A DNA stretch of 64,000 bases from Anaeramoeba ignava. Taxonomy: Eukaryota; Metamonada; Anaeramoebidae. The translations under genes and the position numbers were made by a program. The stretch covers positions 1 through 64,000 of the forward strand of contig JAPDFW010000143.1 in NCBI GenBank assembly GCA_028826165.1, written 5' to 3'. The notes beneath the pieces were generated by a model, which ran no database searches, was not told where the DNA came from, and saw only the letters and a program-made list of their open reading frames with translations. Below are positions 49,164-60,313 of the stretch, in pieces. Within the stretch, counting starts at the first letter, position 1, and each line of letters opens with the position of its first letter.

Positions 49164-49657
49164 ATGGTTGTAAGATTATTATTTAAAATCAAATTTAAAA
49201 ATGAAATTTAAAAATCAAAATTTAAAAATCAAAATTAAAAAAAATAAAAATTTTAGCTTGAGAAAGATTTATTAAATCCAAAAAGAAAAGACGAAAAACA
49301 AAAACACAAAAAGAAAAGACTCATTCCAACACCAAATTCATATTTCCTTGATGTTAAATGTCATTGTGGAGAAGTGTAAGTTAAAAAAATAAATAAAAAT
49401 TCAACTTAAAAATTCAACTTAAAAATTCAACTTAAAAATTCAACTGAAAACAAAAACAATTTTGAAATTAAAAATTAAAACAAAATTAAAACAAAAACAA
49501 TTTTGACTTTGACATTTATTATAAAATTAGTTCAACTCTTTTCAGTCATTCAAATACTGTTGTTAAATGTCCAAGTTGTAATAGAGTTTTATGCACACCT
49601 TCAGCTGGAAAAGCAAAAATTACTCCTGGACTTCAAGCAAGAAAAAAATTAAACTAA
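49164..49657 (+). CDS. RPS27: Ribosomal protein eS27 (40S subunit)
   Basis: Exons 49164-49169 (only ATG GTT), 49257-49375 and 49531-49657 give 83 residues, typical for eS27. Core: [60 protein letters not shown]. The minute first exon is supported by plant-like MVL starts of the family. The first zinc knuckle reads CHC (C-x-C) where the family has CxxC; the second is the normal CPSC. This one-residue deletion could be real or come from a splice or base-call error. The protein binds near the mRNA exit side of the small subunit. Confidence 0.92.
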
Positions 49658-49810
49658 ATGAGTTTCCTTTCATTTTTACTCTCTTTTTTTTTAAAGGATT
49701 TTCACATAAAGATTCTTTTTAATAAAACATAAAAACAATTTCACTAAAAATTATTTTTTCATTTTTTTCCTTTTTTTCCTTTTTAATTTTTTAATTTTAA
49801 TTTATTTTTT

Positions 49811-52660
49811 AATGAGTGAAAACCAAACTTTAAGTAAAAATATCATTTAAATTCCAATTTTAAATACAAATACAAATATAAATATAAATATAAATATAAA
49901 TATAAATATAAATATAAATATAAATATAAATATAAATATAAATATAATTATAAATATAAATATAAATATAAATATAAATATAAATATAAATATAAATATA
50001 AATATAAATATAAATATAAATATAAATATAAATATAAATATAAATATAAATATAAATATAAATATAAATATAAATATAAATATAAATATAAATATAAATA
50101 TAAATATAAATATAAATATAAATATAAATATAAAATAAAATTAAAAATAAAAATATAAATATAAATATAAATATAAATATAAATATAAATATAAATATAA
50201 ATATAAATATAAATATAAATATAAATATAAATATAAATATAAATATAAATATAAATATAAATATAAATATAAATATAAATATAAATATAAATATAAATAT
50301 AATTAAATATAAATATAAATATAAATATAAATATAAATATAAATATAAATATAAATATAAATATAAATATAAATATAAATATAAATATAAATATAAATAT
50401 AAATATAAATATAAATATAAAATATAAATATAAATATAAATATAAATATAAATATAAATATAAATATAAATATAAATATAAATATAAAATATAAAATATA
50501 TAAATAAATATAAAATATAAAAAATAAATATAAATATAAAATAAATATAAAATATAAATATAAATAAATATAAATATAAATATAATTATAAATATAAATA
50601 TAAATAAAAATATAAATATAAATATAAATATAAATATAAATATAAATATAAAATATAAACATAAAATATAAATATAAATATAAATATAAATATAAATATA
50701 AATATAAATATAAATATAAATATAAATATAAATATAAATATAAATATAAATATAAAAATATAAATATAAATATAAATATAAATATAAATATAAAATATAA
50801 ATAAACTAAAATATAAATATAAATATAAATATAAATATAAATATAAATAAAATAAAAATAAATATAAAATAAAAATAAAAATATAAATATAAAATATAAA
50901 AATAAAAATAAATATAAATATAAATATAAATATAAATATAAATATAAATATAAATATAAATATAAATATAAATATGAATATAAATAAAAATAAAAACAAA
51001 TAAATATAAATATAAAATAAAAAAATATAAATATAAATATAAAATAAAAAGAAAAATAAATATAAACATAAATATAAATATAAATATAAATATAAATATA
51101 AATATAAATATAAATATAAATAAAAAAAACAAATATAAATATAAATATAAATATAATTATAAATATAAATATAAATATAAATATAAATATAAATATAAAT
51201 ATAAATATAAATATAAATATAAATATAAATATAAATATAAATATAAATATAAATATAAATATAAATATAAATATAAATTTTGAAATGAATTTAATTATAA
51301 ATAAAAGGTACAGCAACAAAATTAAATTTACTTCGTCAAGAGTATAAAAAACTTCAAAAACAATTTCAAGAATTTCAAGAAGAAAATCCAAAAAAAGAAC
51401 AAGAAATTCAAGAACTTGAAAAATTAAACAAAGGACTTAAAAATCAATTTCAAGAAAAAGAAAACAAAATTGTTGAAATTCAAAATCAAATAATTGAAAT
51501 ATCAAAAATTAAAAAGCAATCAAAACAAAATTTACAATCAATTACAAAAGAATTACAAAATTTAAAAGATGCTCATCAAAAATTAAATTTAGAATCTCAA
51601 AGTAAACAAGAAGATATTAAAAAATTTAATACTTTACAACAAGAAAGAGAAGATTTTCATAAAAATCTAAATAATTTAAATGAAGAAATGGAAAAAATTA
51701 GAGATGAAATTTTTCCTGTAAATTCATTAATATTTATAATATTAATTTTAAAATTAATTTTAATTGATTTTAGTTGGATCAAAAAGTTACTGATTTAAAA
51801 ATTGAAAATGCAAAATCAAAATCAAATGAAAAAGAATTATCAGAAAAAATTAAACAAGAACAAGAAACAAGAAGTGAAATGATGAAAGAAGAAGATAAAA
51901 ATATACGAAAATATTTTGGATTTCCTGAAACAGAATATTATGTTAATAGTAAAAATTATAAAATTCAATTAAAAAAAAAAGAAGAAAATCAAAAAAATTT
52001 TTTAAATATTTTTTTGATTGATATTTTTTAGGTTATTTTTGTTGGAAAGGGATTGTAAATGGAACTTTATATATTACAACAAATTATATTTGTTTTTATC
52101 CAAGAATTTTTTCAAAACCGATAGTTTTTCCAATTCAAGATTTAATTGAAATTGAAAAACAAAAAAATATTTCAATGATTGATAATTCTTTACAATTTAC
52201 AAGGAAATCTAATAAAGAAGTAAATTTTTTAATTGAATTTTTAATTAAATTTATATTTGAATTTATATTTGAATTTATATTTGAATTTATATTTAAATTT
52301 ATAATTGAATTTATAATTATATTTATAATTGAATTTATAATTAAATTTATATTTATATTTATAATTATATTTATAATTAAATTTATAATTGTATTTATAA
52401 TTATATTTATAATTGAATTTATAATTGAATTTATAATTATATTTATAATTGAATTTATAATTAAATTTATATTTGAATTTATATTTGAATTTTTAATTGA
52501 ATTTATATTTGAATTTATAATTGAATTTATATTTGAATTTATATTTGAATTTATATTTGAATTTATATTTAAATTTATAATTGAATAGGTTTATGTTTTT
52601 GCTTCTTTTGTTGGTTCTAAAAGAGATCATTGCATTTCAGATATTTTGGAATTAGCATAA
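49811..52660 (+). CDS. Coiled-coil protein with GRAM domain, five exons
   Basis: Exons 49811-49832, 51308-51717, 51774-51948, 52032-52219 and 52589-52660 keep phase and give 288 residues. Residues 8-185 are a continuous coiled coil ([34 protein letters not shown]). The last ~100 residues form a GRAM domain: [66 protein letters not shown] domains bind phosphoinositides or sterol-rich membranes, so this may be a tether at organelle contacts (inference). The tiny first exon is separated by a 1.475-kb satellite intron; an alternative start inside exon 2 has no ATG near it. Confidence 0.78.
49833..51307 (+). repeat. AAATAT satellite intron of the GRAM gene
   Basis: Almost pure ATAAAT hexamer from about 49865 to 51275, very homogeneous at both ends (49865-50130 and 51150-51275) with insertions such as AAAATAAAT and AAACAAAT in the centre. 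Of the long satellites here it is the most regular, which implies recent expansion. Confidence 0.88.
52220..52588 (+). repeat. Satellite intron 4 of the GRAM gene
   Basis: A 369-base intron built from AATTTATATTTG and AATTTATAATTG/AATTTATAATTA 12-mers. The family differs from that of intron 1 in the same gene. Confidence 0.8.
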
Positions 52661-53042
52661 AAATCAAATCATGAAATTATAGTTAAATAATTTTGGAAAA
52701 ATAATTTTAAAAAATCTTCAATTTTAATTGATTTTTAATTTTTTATTTTTGAATTTTATTTTGAATTTTTAATTATTTTTATTTGAATTTATGAATTTGA
52801 ATTTGAAAGGAAAAATTTATTTTTGTTCTTTTTCTTAAATTTATAATCAATTTCAATTTTTTTTGATTCTTTTTTCTTTTTGATTTTGATTTTGATTTTG
52901 ATTTTGATTTTGATTTGATTTAAATTTTCTTTTTCTTTTTGATTTTGATTTTGATTTTCATTTTGAATAATTTCATTTTGGTTTTGATTTTGATTTTGAT
53001 TTTGATTTTCATTTTGATTTTCTTTTTGATTTTGATTTTCAT

Positions 53043-54615
53043 TTAAATTTTCATTTTGATTTTGATTTTCATTTTGATTTTGATTTTGATTTTGATTTTG
53101 ATTTTCTTTTGATTTTGATTTTGATTTTCATTTAAATTTTCATTTTCATATTGAATATAATTATCAATTCTTTTAAAAGTTTTTGAAGAATCAGCTTGAT
53201 AGTTTTTTTGAATCAAATTATAAAAATAAATAAAATAATAAAGTAAATTATCAAATTCCGAATTATAACTTCCATTGACAACAATTTGATATTCTTTAAA
53301 AAAATAATAAATAGCTTCAATAGTTGATAAACAATTTTTGCCAACATTTTGATATCTCCAAAACTTAGTTTCATAGTTTGAAATTTTAACTTTTTTCATT
53401 GGAATTATAAATTTACTTGAAAGAATTGAACTTGTTTGATTCCAAGTTGAATCAATAAAAAAAACTTTTTTGATTTGTTTCCAATCAACTTCAGGTATTG
53501 ATAATGAATCTTCTGATGGAAATAAAACAACTGTTTCATTTGGATTAAAAAATTTTGCATCTTTTTTTTCTTCGTTTTCTAAATCATCTGGAAATTCTAA
53601 TATTTTTGCTTCTTTGCTTAATATTCTGGCATGAACAGCTGTGCTTTTGCTTTTCTTTTCATTTGGATGATGAATACTTTTTAATTATTTTGAATTTGAA
53701 ATTGAAATTGAAATTGATATTGATATTGAAATTGAAATTGAATTTGAATTTGAAATTGAAATTGAATTTGAAATTGAATTTGAATTTGAAATTGAATTTG
53801 AATTTGAAATTGAAATTGAATTTGAAATTGAATTTGAAATTGAAATTTGAAATTGAATTGAAATTGAAATTGAATTTGAAATTGAAATTGAAATTGAAAT
53901 TGAAATTGAAATTGAAATTGAAATTGAATTTGAAATTGAAATTGAAATTTGAAATTTGAATTTGAAATTGAAATTGAAATTGAAATTGAAATTGAAATTG
54001 AAATTGAATTTGAATTTGAAATTGAATTTAAAAATTGAAATTTGAAATTGAAAATTAAAATTGAATTTGAAATTGAAATTGAAATTGAAATTGAAATTGA
54101 TTTTGAAATTGAATTTGAAATTGAATTTGAAATTGAAATTGAATTTGAAATTGAAATTGAAATTGATTTTGAAATTGAATTTGATTTTGAAATTGAAATT
54201 GAAATTGAAATTGAAATTGATTTTGAATTTGAATTTGAATTTGAAATTGAATTTGAAATTGAAATTGAAATTGAAATTGAAATTGAAATTGAAATTGAAA
54301 TTGAAATTGAAATTGAATTTGAAATTGAAATAAAATTGAAATTGAAATTGAAATTGAATTTGAAATTTGAAATTGAATTTGAAATTGAATTTGAATTTGA
54401 ATTTGAAATTGATTTTGATTTTGAAATTTGAATTGAGAATTATAATTAATCTACATAAAAGTATCTAAAGGAAGTTTAACATTTGGAATCCCTTCTTTAT
54501 TTCCAATAATTTCATAACAATAGTAACAAAAAAATTTAAATTTTTTATTACATTTTGGACAAAATCCTCTTTTTGATTCTTGTAACGGTTTAAAAGAAGC
54601 TAATTTAAATTCCAT
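53043..54615 (-). CDS. DTWD1: DTWD1-like tRNA-uridine aminocarboxypropyltransferase
   Basis: Exon 1 (54455-54615) and exon 2 (from 53676) join in phase as DTFIIHHPNEKK. A zinc-binding N-terminus (CPKC, CYYC) is followed by NVKLPLD, IIHHPNEKKSKSTAVHA, VVLFPSEDS, the catalytic signature IDSTWNQ (the DTW motif as DSTW), FWRYQ and LSTIEAIYYFF. These match DTWD1, which adds the acp group from S-adenosylmethionine to uridine 20 of tRNA. After residue ~240 the protein runs into an Asn-Gln/Glu tail. The given end (53043) follows a slip in that tail; in the other frame the low-complexity tail continues to about 52830, so the true C-terminus is uncertain. Confidence 0.85.
53677..54454 (-). repeat. Satellite intron of the DTWD1 gene (AAATTG family)
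   Basis: Plus-strand AAATTG hexamers with AATTTG variants cover about 53690-54435. The block divides into stretches with different variant mixtures. Confidence 0.85.
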
Positions 54616-54798
54616 TTAAATTTTTATTTTTTAAATTTAAAATTAAAAAAAAAATGAAAAGGAAAAAAATAAAAAATTTGTTTTGTTTTTGTTTTGTTTT
54701 TTTTGAAATAAAGTCAAAACAACCATTTTTAAATTAAAAAATTATTTTAATTTTTTTTTCATTTTTTTTCTTTTCATTTTTTTTTTCTTATTTCAATA
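54616..54798. promoter_or_regulatory. Divergent promoter (DTWD1 / MST-like kinase)
   Basis: An ATGAAAAGGAAAAAAATAAA element (54654-54673) lies before the minus-strand start, and TTTTTTTTTCATTTTTTTTC plus TTTTCATTTTT (about 54760-54785) before the plus-strand start. A TTTTGTTTTTGTTTTG stretch lies between. Confidence 0.5.
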
Positions 54799-57700
54799 AT
54801 GACAACAGATCCATCTAAATTATTTGATAAAACAGATAAAATAGGAGAAGGAGTTTTAGGTTCTGTTTATAAAGGGTAAAAAAAATTAAATATAAAATTA
54901 ATTAAATTAAAAATTATTTATAAAAATTTTCCTTTTATTTTTATTTGTTATTAATTCATTTAGAATTGGAAAAGATGCAAAAAAACCAATTGCACTTAAA
55001 GTTATTAATTTAACTGAAACAGAATCTAAAATTAATGATATTAAACATTTAGGAATTACAATAACAAAACAAGTAAATCTTTTTTTAATAAAATTAAATA
55101 TAAAATTATTTACAAAATTATTTATAAAATTATTTATAAAATTAAATATAAAATTATTTATAAAATTATTTATAAAATTATTACAAAATTTAATATAAAA
55201 TTAAATATTAAATTATTTATAAAATTATTATAAAATTATTACAAAAATTTAATACAAAAATTTAATATAAAATTATTTATAAAATTTAAATATAAAATTA
55301 TTTATAAAATTTAAAATAAAATTATTTATAAAATCATTTATAAAATTATATATAAAATTAAATATAAAATTATTTATAAAATTATTTATAAAATTATTTA
55401 TAAAATTATTTATAAAATTATTTATAAAATTATTTATAAAATTATTTATAAAATTATTTTATAAAATTATTTATAAAATTATTTATTAAATCATTTATAA
55501 AATTATTTATAAAATTATTTATAAAATTATTTATTAAATTATTTATAAAATTAAATATAAAATTATTTATTAAATTATTTATAAATGTATTTATAAAATT
55601 AAATATAAAATTAAATATAAAATTAAATATAAAATTAAATATAAAATTATTTATAAAATTAAATATAAAATTATTTATAAAATTAAATATAAAATTATTT
55701 ATAAAATTAAATATAAAATTATTTATAAAATTATTTTATAAAATTATTTATAAAATTAATTATAAAATTATTTATAAAATTTAAATATAAAATTAAATAT
55801 AAAATTATTTTATAAAATTAAATATAAAATTATTTATAAAATTATTTATTAAATTATTTATAAAATTTAATATAAAATTAATTATAAAATTATTTATAAA
55901 ATTATTTATAAATTTATTTATAAAATTATTACAAAATTAAATATAAAATTATTTATAAAATTATTTATAAAATTAAATATAAAATTAATTATAAAAGTAT
56001 TTATAAAATTAATTATAAAAGTATTTATAAAATTATTTATAAAATTATTTATTAAATTTAAAATAAAATTATTTATAAAATCATTTATAAAATTATTTAT
56101 TAAATTATTTATAAAATTAATTATAAAATTATTTATAAAATTATTTATAAAATTATTTATAAAATTATTTATAAAATTAATTATAAAATTTAAATATAAA
56201 ATTAAATATAAAATTATTTATAAAATTAAATATAAAATTATTTATAAAATTATTTATTAAATTATTTATAAAATTTAATATAAAATTAATTATAAAATTA
56301 TTTATAAATGTATTTATAAAATTATTTATAAAATTATTTATAAAATTATTTATAAAATTATTTATTAAATTATTTATAAAATTAAATATAAAATAATTTA
56401 TAAAATTAAATATAAAATTAAATATAAAATTAAATATAAAATTATTTATAAAATTATTTATAAAATTAATTATAAAATTATTTATAAAATTATTTATAAA
56501 ATTATTTATAAAATTATTTACAAAATTATTTATAAAATTTAATATAAAATTATTAATAAAATTAAATATAAAATTAAATATAAAATTAATTATAAAATTA
56601 TATATAAAATTATTTATAAAATTATTTATAAAATTATTTATAAAATTAAATATAAAATTAAATATAAAATTAAATATAAAATTATTTATAAAATTATTTA
56701 TAAACTTATTTATAAAATTAAATATAAAATTATTTATAAAATTATTTATAAAATTATTTATAAAATTAATTATAAAATTATATATAAAATTATTTATAAA
56801 ATTATTTATAAAATTATTTATAAAATTATTTATAAAATTAATTATAAAATTATTTATAAAATTAAATATAAAATTAATTATAAAATTAAATATAAAATTA
56901 TTTATAAAATTATTTATAAAAATTAAATATTAAATTATTTATAAAATTATTTATAAAATTATTTATAAAATTATTTATAAAATTATTTATAAATGTATTT
57001 ATAAAATTAAATATTAAATTATTTATAAAATTATTTATAAAATTATTTATAAAATTATTTATAAAATTAATTATAAAATTATTTATAAAATTAATTATAA
57101 AATTATTTATTAAATTATTTATAAAATTATTTATAAAATTAATTATTAAATTATTTATAAAATTATTTATAAAATTATTAATATAATTAAATATAAAATT
57201 ATTTATAAAATTTAATATAAAATTATTTATAAAATTTAATATAAAATTATTTATAAAATTAATTATTAAAATTATTTATAAAATTAATTATAAAATTAAA
57301 TATAAAATTATTTATAAAATTATTTATAAAATTATTTATAAAATTATTTATAAAATTATTTATAAAATTTAATATAAAAATAATTATAAAATTAAATATA
57401 AAATTATTTATAAAATTATTTATAAAATTATTTATAAAATTAAATATAAAATTAAATATAAAATTATTTATAAAATTATTTATAAAATTATTTATAAAAT
57501 TATTTATAAAATTATTTATAAAATTATTTATAAAATTATTTATAAAATTATTAATATAATTAAATATAAAATTATTACAAAAATTTAATATAAAATTATT
57601 TATTAAATTATTTATAAAATTAATTATAAAATTATTTATAAAATTATTTATAAAATTATTTATTAAATTAAATATAAAATTAAATATAAAAATTATTTAT

Positions 57701-60075
57701 AAAATTATTTATAAAATTATTTATAAAATTATTTATAAAATTAAATATAAAATTATTTATAAAATTATTTATTAAATTAAATATAAAATTATTTATAAAA
57801 TTAAATATAAAATTATTTATAAAATTATTTATAAAATTATTTATAAAATTATTTATAAAATTAATTATTAAATTAAATATTAAATTAAATATAAAAATTA
57901 AATATAAAATTATTTATAAAATTTAATATAAAATTATTTATAAATGTAATTATAAAATTAAATATAAAATTATTTATAAAATTATTTATAAAATTAATTA
58001 TAAAATTATTTATAAAATTATTTATAAAATTATTTATTAAATTATTTATAAAATTATTTATAAAATTAAATATAAAATTATTTATAAAATTTAAGTCAAA
58101 AAACCCAAATTTAATGAAATATTCAGGAACTTATATGAAGGGAAATGAATTATGGTTGGTAATGGATTATTTCGATGGACGTAAAAATTAAATTTTATTT
58201 TTATATTTAAAATTTTAAAATTTAATTTCTCTCTTTTTTTTTTTTGTTGTTTAAATAGATTCTGTTACTGATTTAGTAATTAAATGAAATTAAATTGAAT
58301 TTAGATTAAATTAAAAAAAAAAATTTATTAAAATTTATTAGTTAAAACCAGGTCCTTTAGCTGAACAACATATTGCAGTAATTTTAAAAAATATTATTCA
58401 AGGAGTTCGTTATTTACATTCTCATAAACTTGCACATGGAAATATCAAATGTATCAAATTTCTTGTTAATGGAAAAAAAAAAGGAGAAATTAAAATTTAA
58501 ATCTTTTTTTTTTTAGGTTCAAATATTCTCGTTTCAAAAACAGAAGTTAGATTAACAGATTATTTGGTTTCAAGCAAAATTATTCAACTTCGAAGACATT
58601 ATAAAACTTTTTCAGGAGTTTGAATTTTTTTAAAAAAACAAAAACAAAAACAAAAACAAGACAGTTTGATTTATTTGAATTTTTTTTTAGAAAGTTTATT
58701 GGATGTCACCACAAATGATTGAAAATAATATTTTTAGTGAAAAAGAAGATATTTGGGCAATTGGAATTGCAGCTTTAGAAATGGCAAAAGGTAAATTTAT
58801 TCAAAAATATAAAAAATAAAAATAAAAATAATAATTCATTTTCAATTATTTTTAATATATATATATATATCAAAATTTTAGGAGAACCACCATTTTATAA
58901 TTTGGATTATGAAAAAGGTTGTAAAGCAATTGTTGAATCACAACCACCAAAATTAACTGGATCATTTAGTACTAAATTTGCAGAATTTATTTCTTTATGT
59001 TTATCAAAAGATCCAAGAAAAGTTTGAAATGATTTTTAAGTTTAAATTTCTAATTTAAATTTTAAATTTTTGAATTGATTTTTTTAGAGACCATCTGCAA
59101 AAGACCTTTTAAAACATCAATTTATGAAAAAAGTGAAGAAAACTAGAATTGTTGCAAGTTTGATTGAAAGATATGCTGTTTGGGAAAATTTACATCGAGA
59201 TATTCAAAATGAAAATGAAAGTGTGAATGGAAATCAAAAAGATAGTTCACTTGGGTTTGAATTAAAATTAAAATTCATTTATAAAATTAAAATTAAAATT
59301 AAAATTCTTTTTTTTCAATCATTTTAGTGAAGAATTACTTGATGATTTCAATTTTGTTTCAACAAATGAAACTGATAAACAAAATACAAATGAAAAAGTA
59401 AAAAAAAAAACCAAAAACAAGAAATCAAGTTCAATTTTGATTTTTTATTCTTTTTTATTCTTTTTAGGAATCACCAAAAGAATCTAAATCAAAAAGTAAA
59501 CGAGCAATTACTATTGATAAAAAACCAAAGAAAGAAGTACAAAAAAAGAAAAAATCAGAAAGTAGTAGTGAATTTGAAGAATATGAAAAAACAAAAGGAA
59601 AAAAAAATTCAAGAAAAAATGATGCAATGAATGTAAAAAAATTTAAATTGAAAAATTTAAATTAAAATTAAAATTAATAAAAAATATTTGATTTAATTTG
59701 AAAGGCGGATCAACCTTTTACACAATTAATGATTTCTACACTTTCAAAATTGAAAGAATCACAAAGTGAAAAATCAGTTTTATCAAATTTAAGTCAAATG
59801 CAAACACTTTTTTCTTTTTGTGAAGATAATTCTAAAGGATTTATTAAATGTTTTGCTCAAGAAGTTATAAAGCAAATTGAACAGTAAAATTTTTTAATTT
59901 TTTAATTTTTTAATTTTTAATTTTAATTTTTTAATTTTATTTTTTATTTAGATCAAATGAAAAGGAAGTACAAGAAATTCTTTCAACAAAAGGAAAAGGA
60001 TCTCCACTTGCAAATGAAACAACAACAGCACAATATGTTTTGGAAAGATGGAAAACAAAATTTGATCAATATTAA
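54799..60075 (+). CDS. MST/STE20-like protein kinase homologue, probable pseudokinase
   Basis: Exon sequence: 54799-54875, 54964-55072, 58096-58180, 58259-58275, 58342-58450, 58517-58617, 58691-58790 and further exons to the stop at 60073-60075. Phases fit for the first seven joins. Kinase landmarks: GEGVLGSVYKG, IALKVINL (catalytic Lys present), LWLVMDYFDG, GVRYLHSHKLAHGNIKCSNI, RLTDYLVSSK, VYWMSPQMIE, EDIWAIGIAALEMAKGEPPF, and RPSAKDLLKHQFM. This order is that of Ste20/MST kinases. The HRD motif is HGN (catalytic Asp replaced by Asn, Arg by Gly) and DFG is DYL, so phosphotransfer is unlikely, while nucleotide binding may survive. The C-terminal ~230 residues are charged (KPKKEVQKKKKSESSSEFEE) with a final helical region. 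A 3.0-kb satellite intron splits the N-lobe. Confidence 0.85.
55073..58095 (+). repeat. 3.0-kb satellite intron 2 of the MST-like gene
   Basis: From about 55080 to 58085 the intron is AAAATTATTTAT 12-mers with AAAATTAAATAT and AAAATTAATTAT variants arranged in mosaic. Donor GTAAAT and acceptor TTTAAG flank it, and the protein reads correctly across the join (TITKQ|SKNPNLMKYSG). Confidence 0.88.
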
Positions 60076-60313
60076 AAATATTCTCATTTTTTTTTTAATT
60101 GATTTTTTAATTGATTTTTTTTTGAAATTTTTTTTGACTTAATTCAAAAAGAAGGAGAAAAAGTATAAAAAAAACAAATTATTTTCACAAGATTAAAAAA
60201 TTAAAATTAGAAAATTAAATGGAATGAAATTTTAATTAAAATTTTTTTTTTGATTAAAATTTTTGAAAGAAAAATGAAAGTTTGAAAAAAACTTCATTCA
60301 AAAAAAAAAAAAA

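Noticed and set aside
50303-51391. Open frame of 362 residues, all Ile/Phe/Tyr/Leu
   Set aside because: Reverse reading of the ATAAAT satellite in the GRAM-gene intron; overlaps a real coding exon on the other strand.
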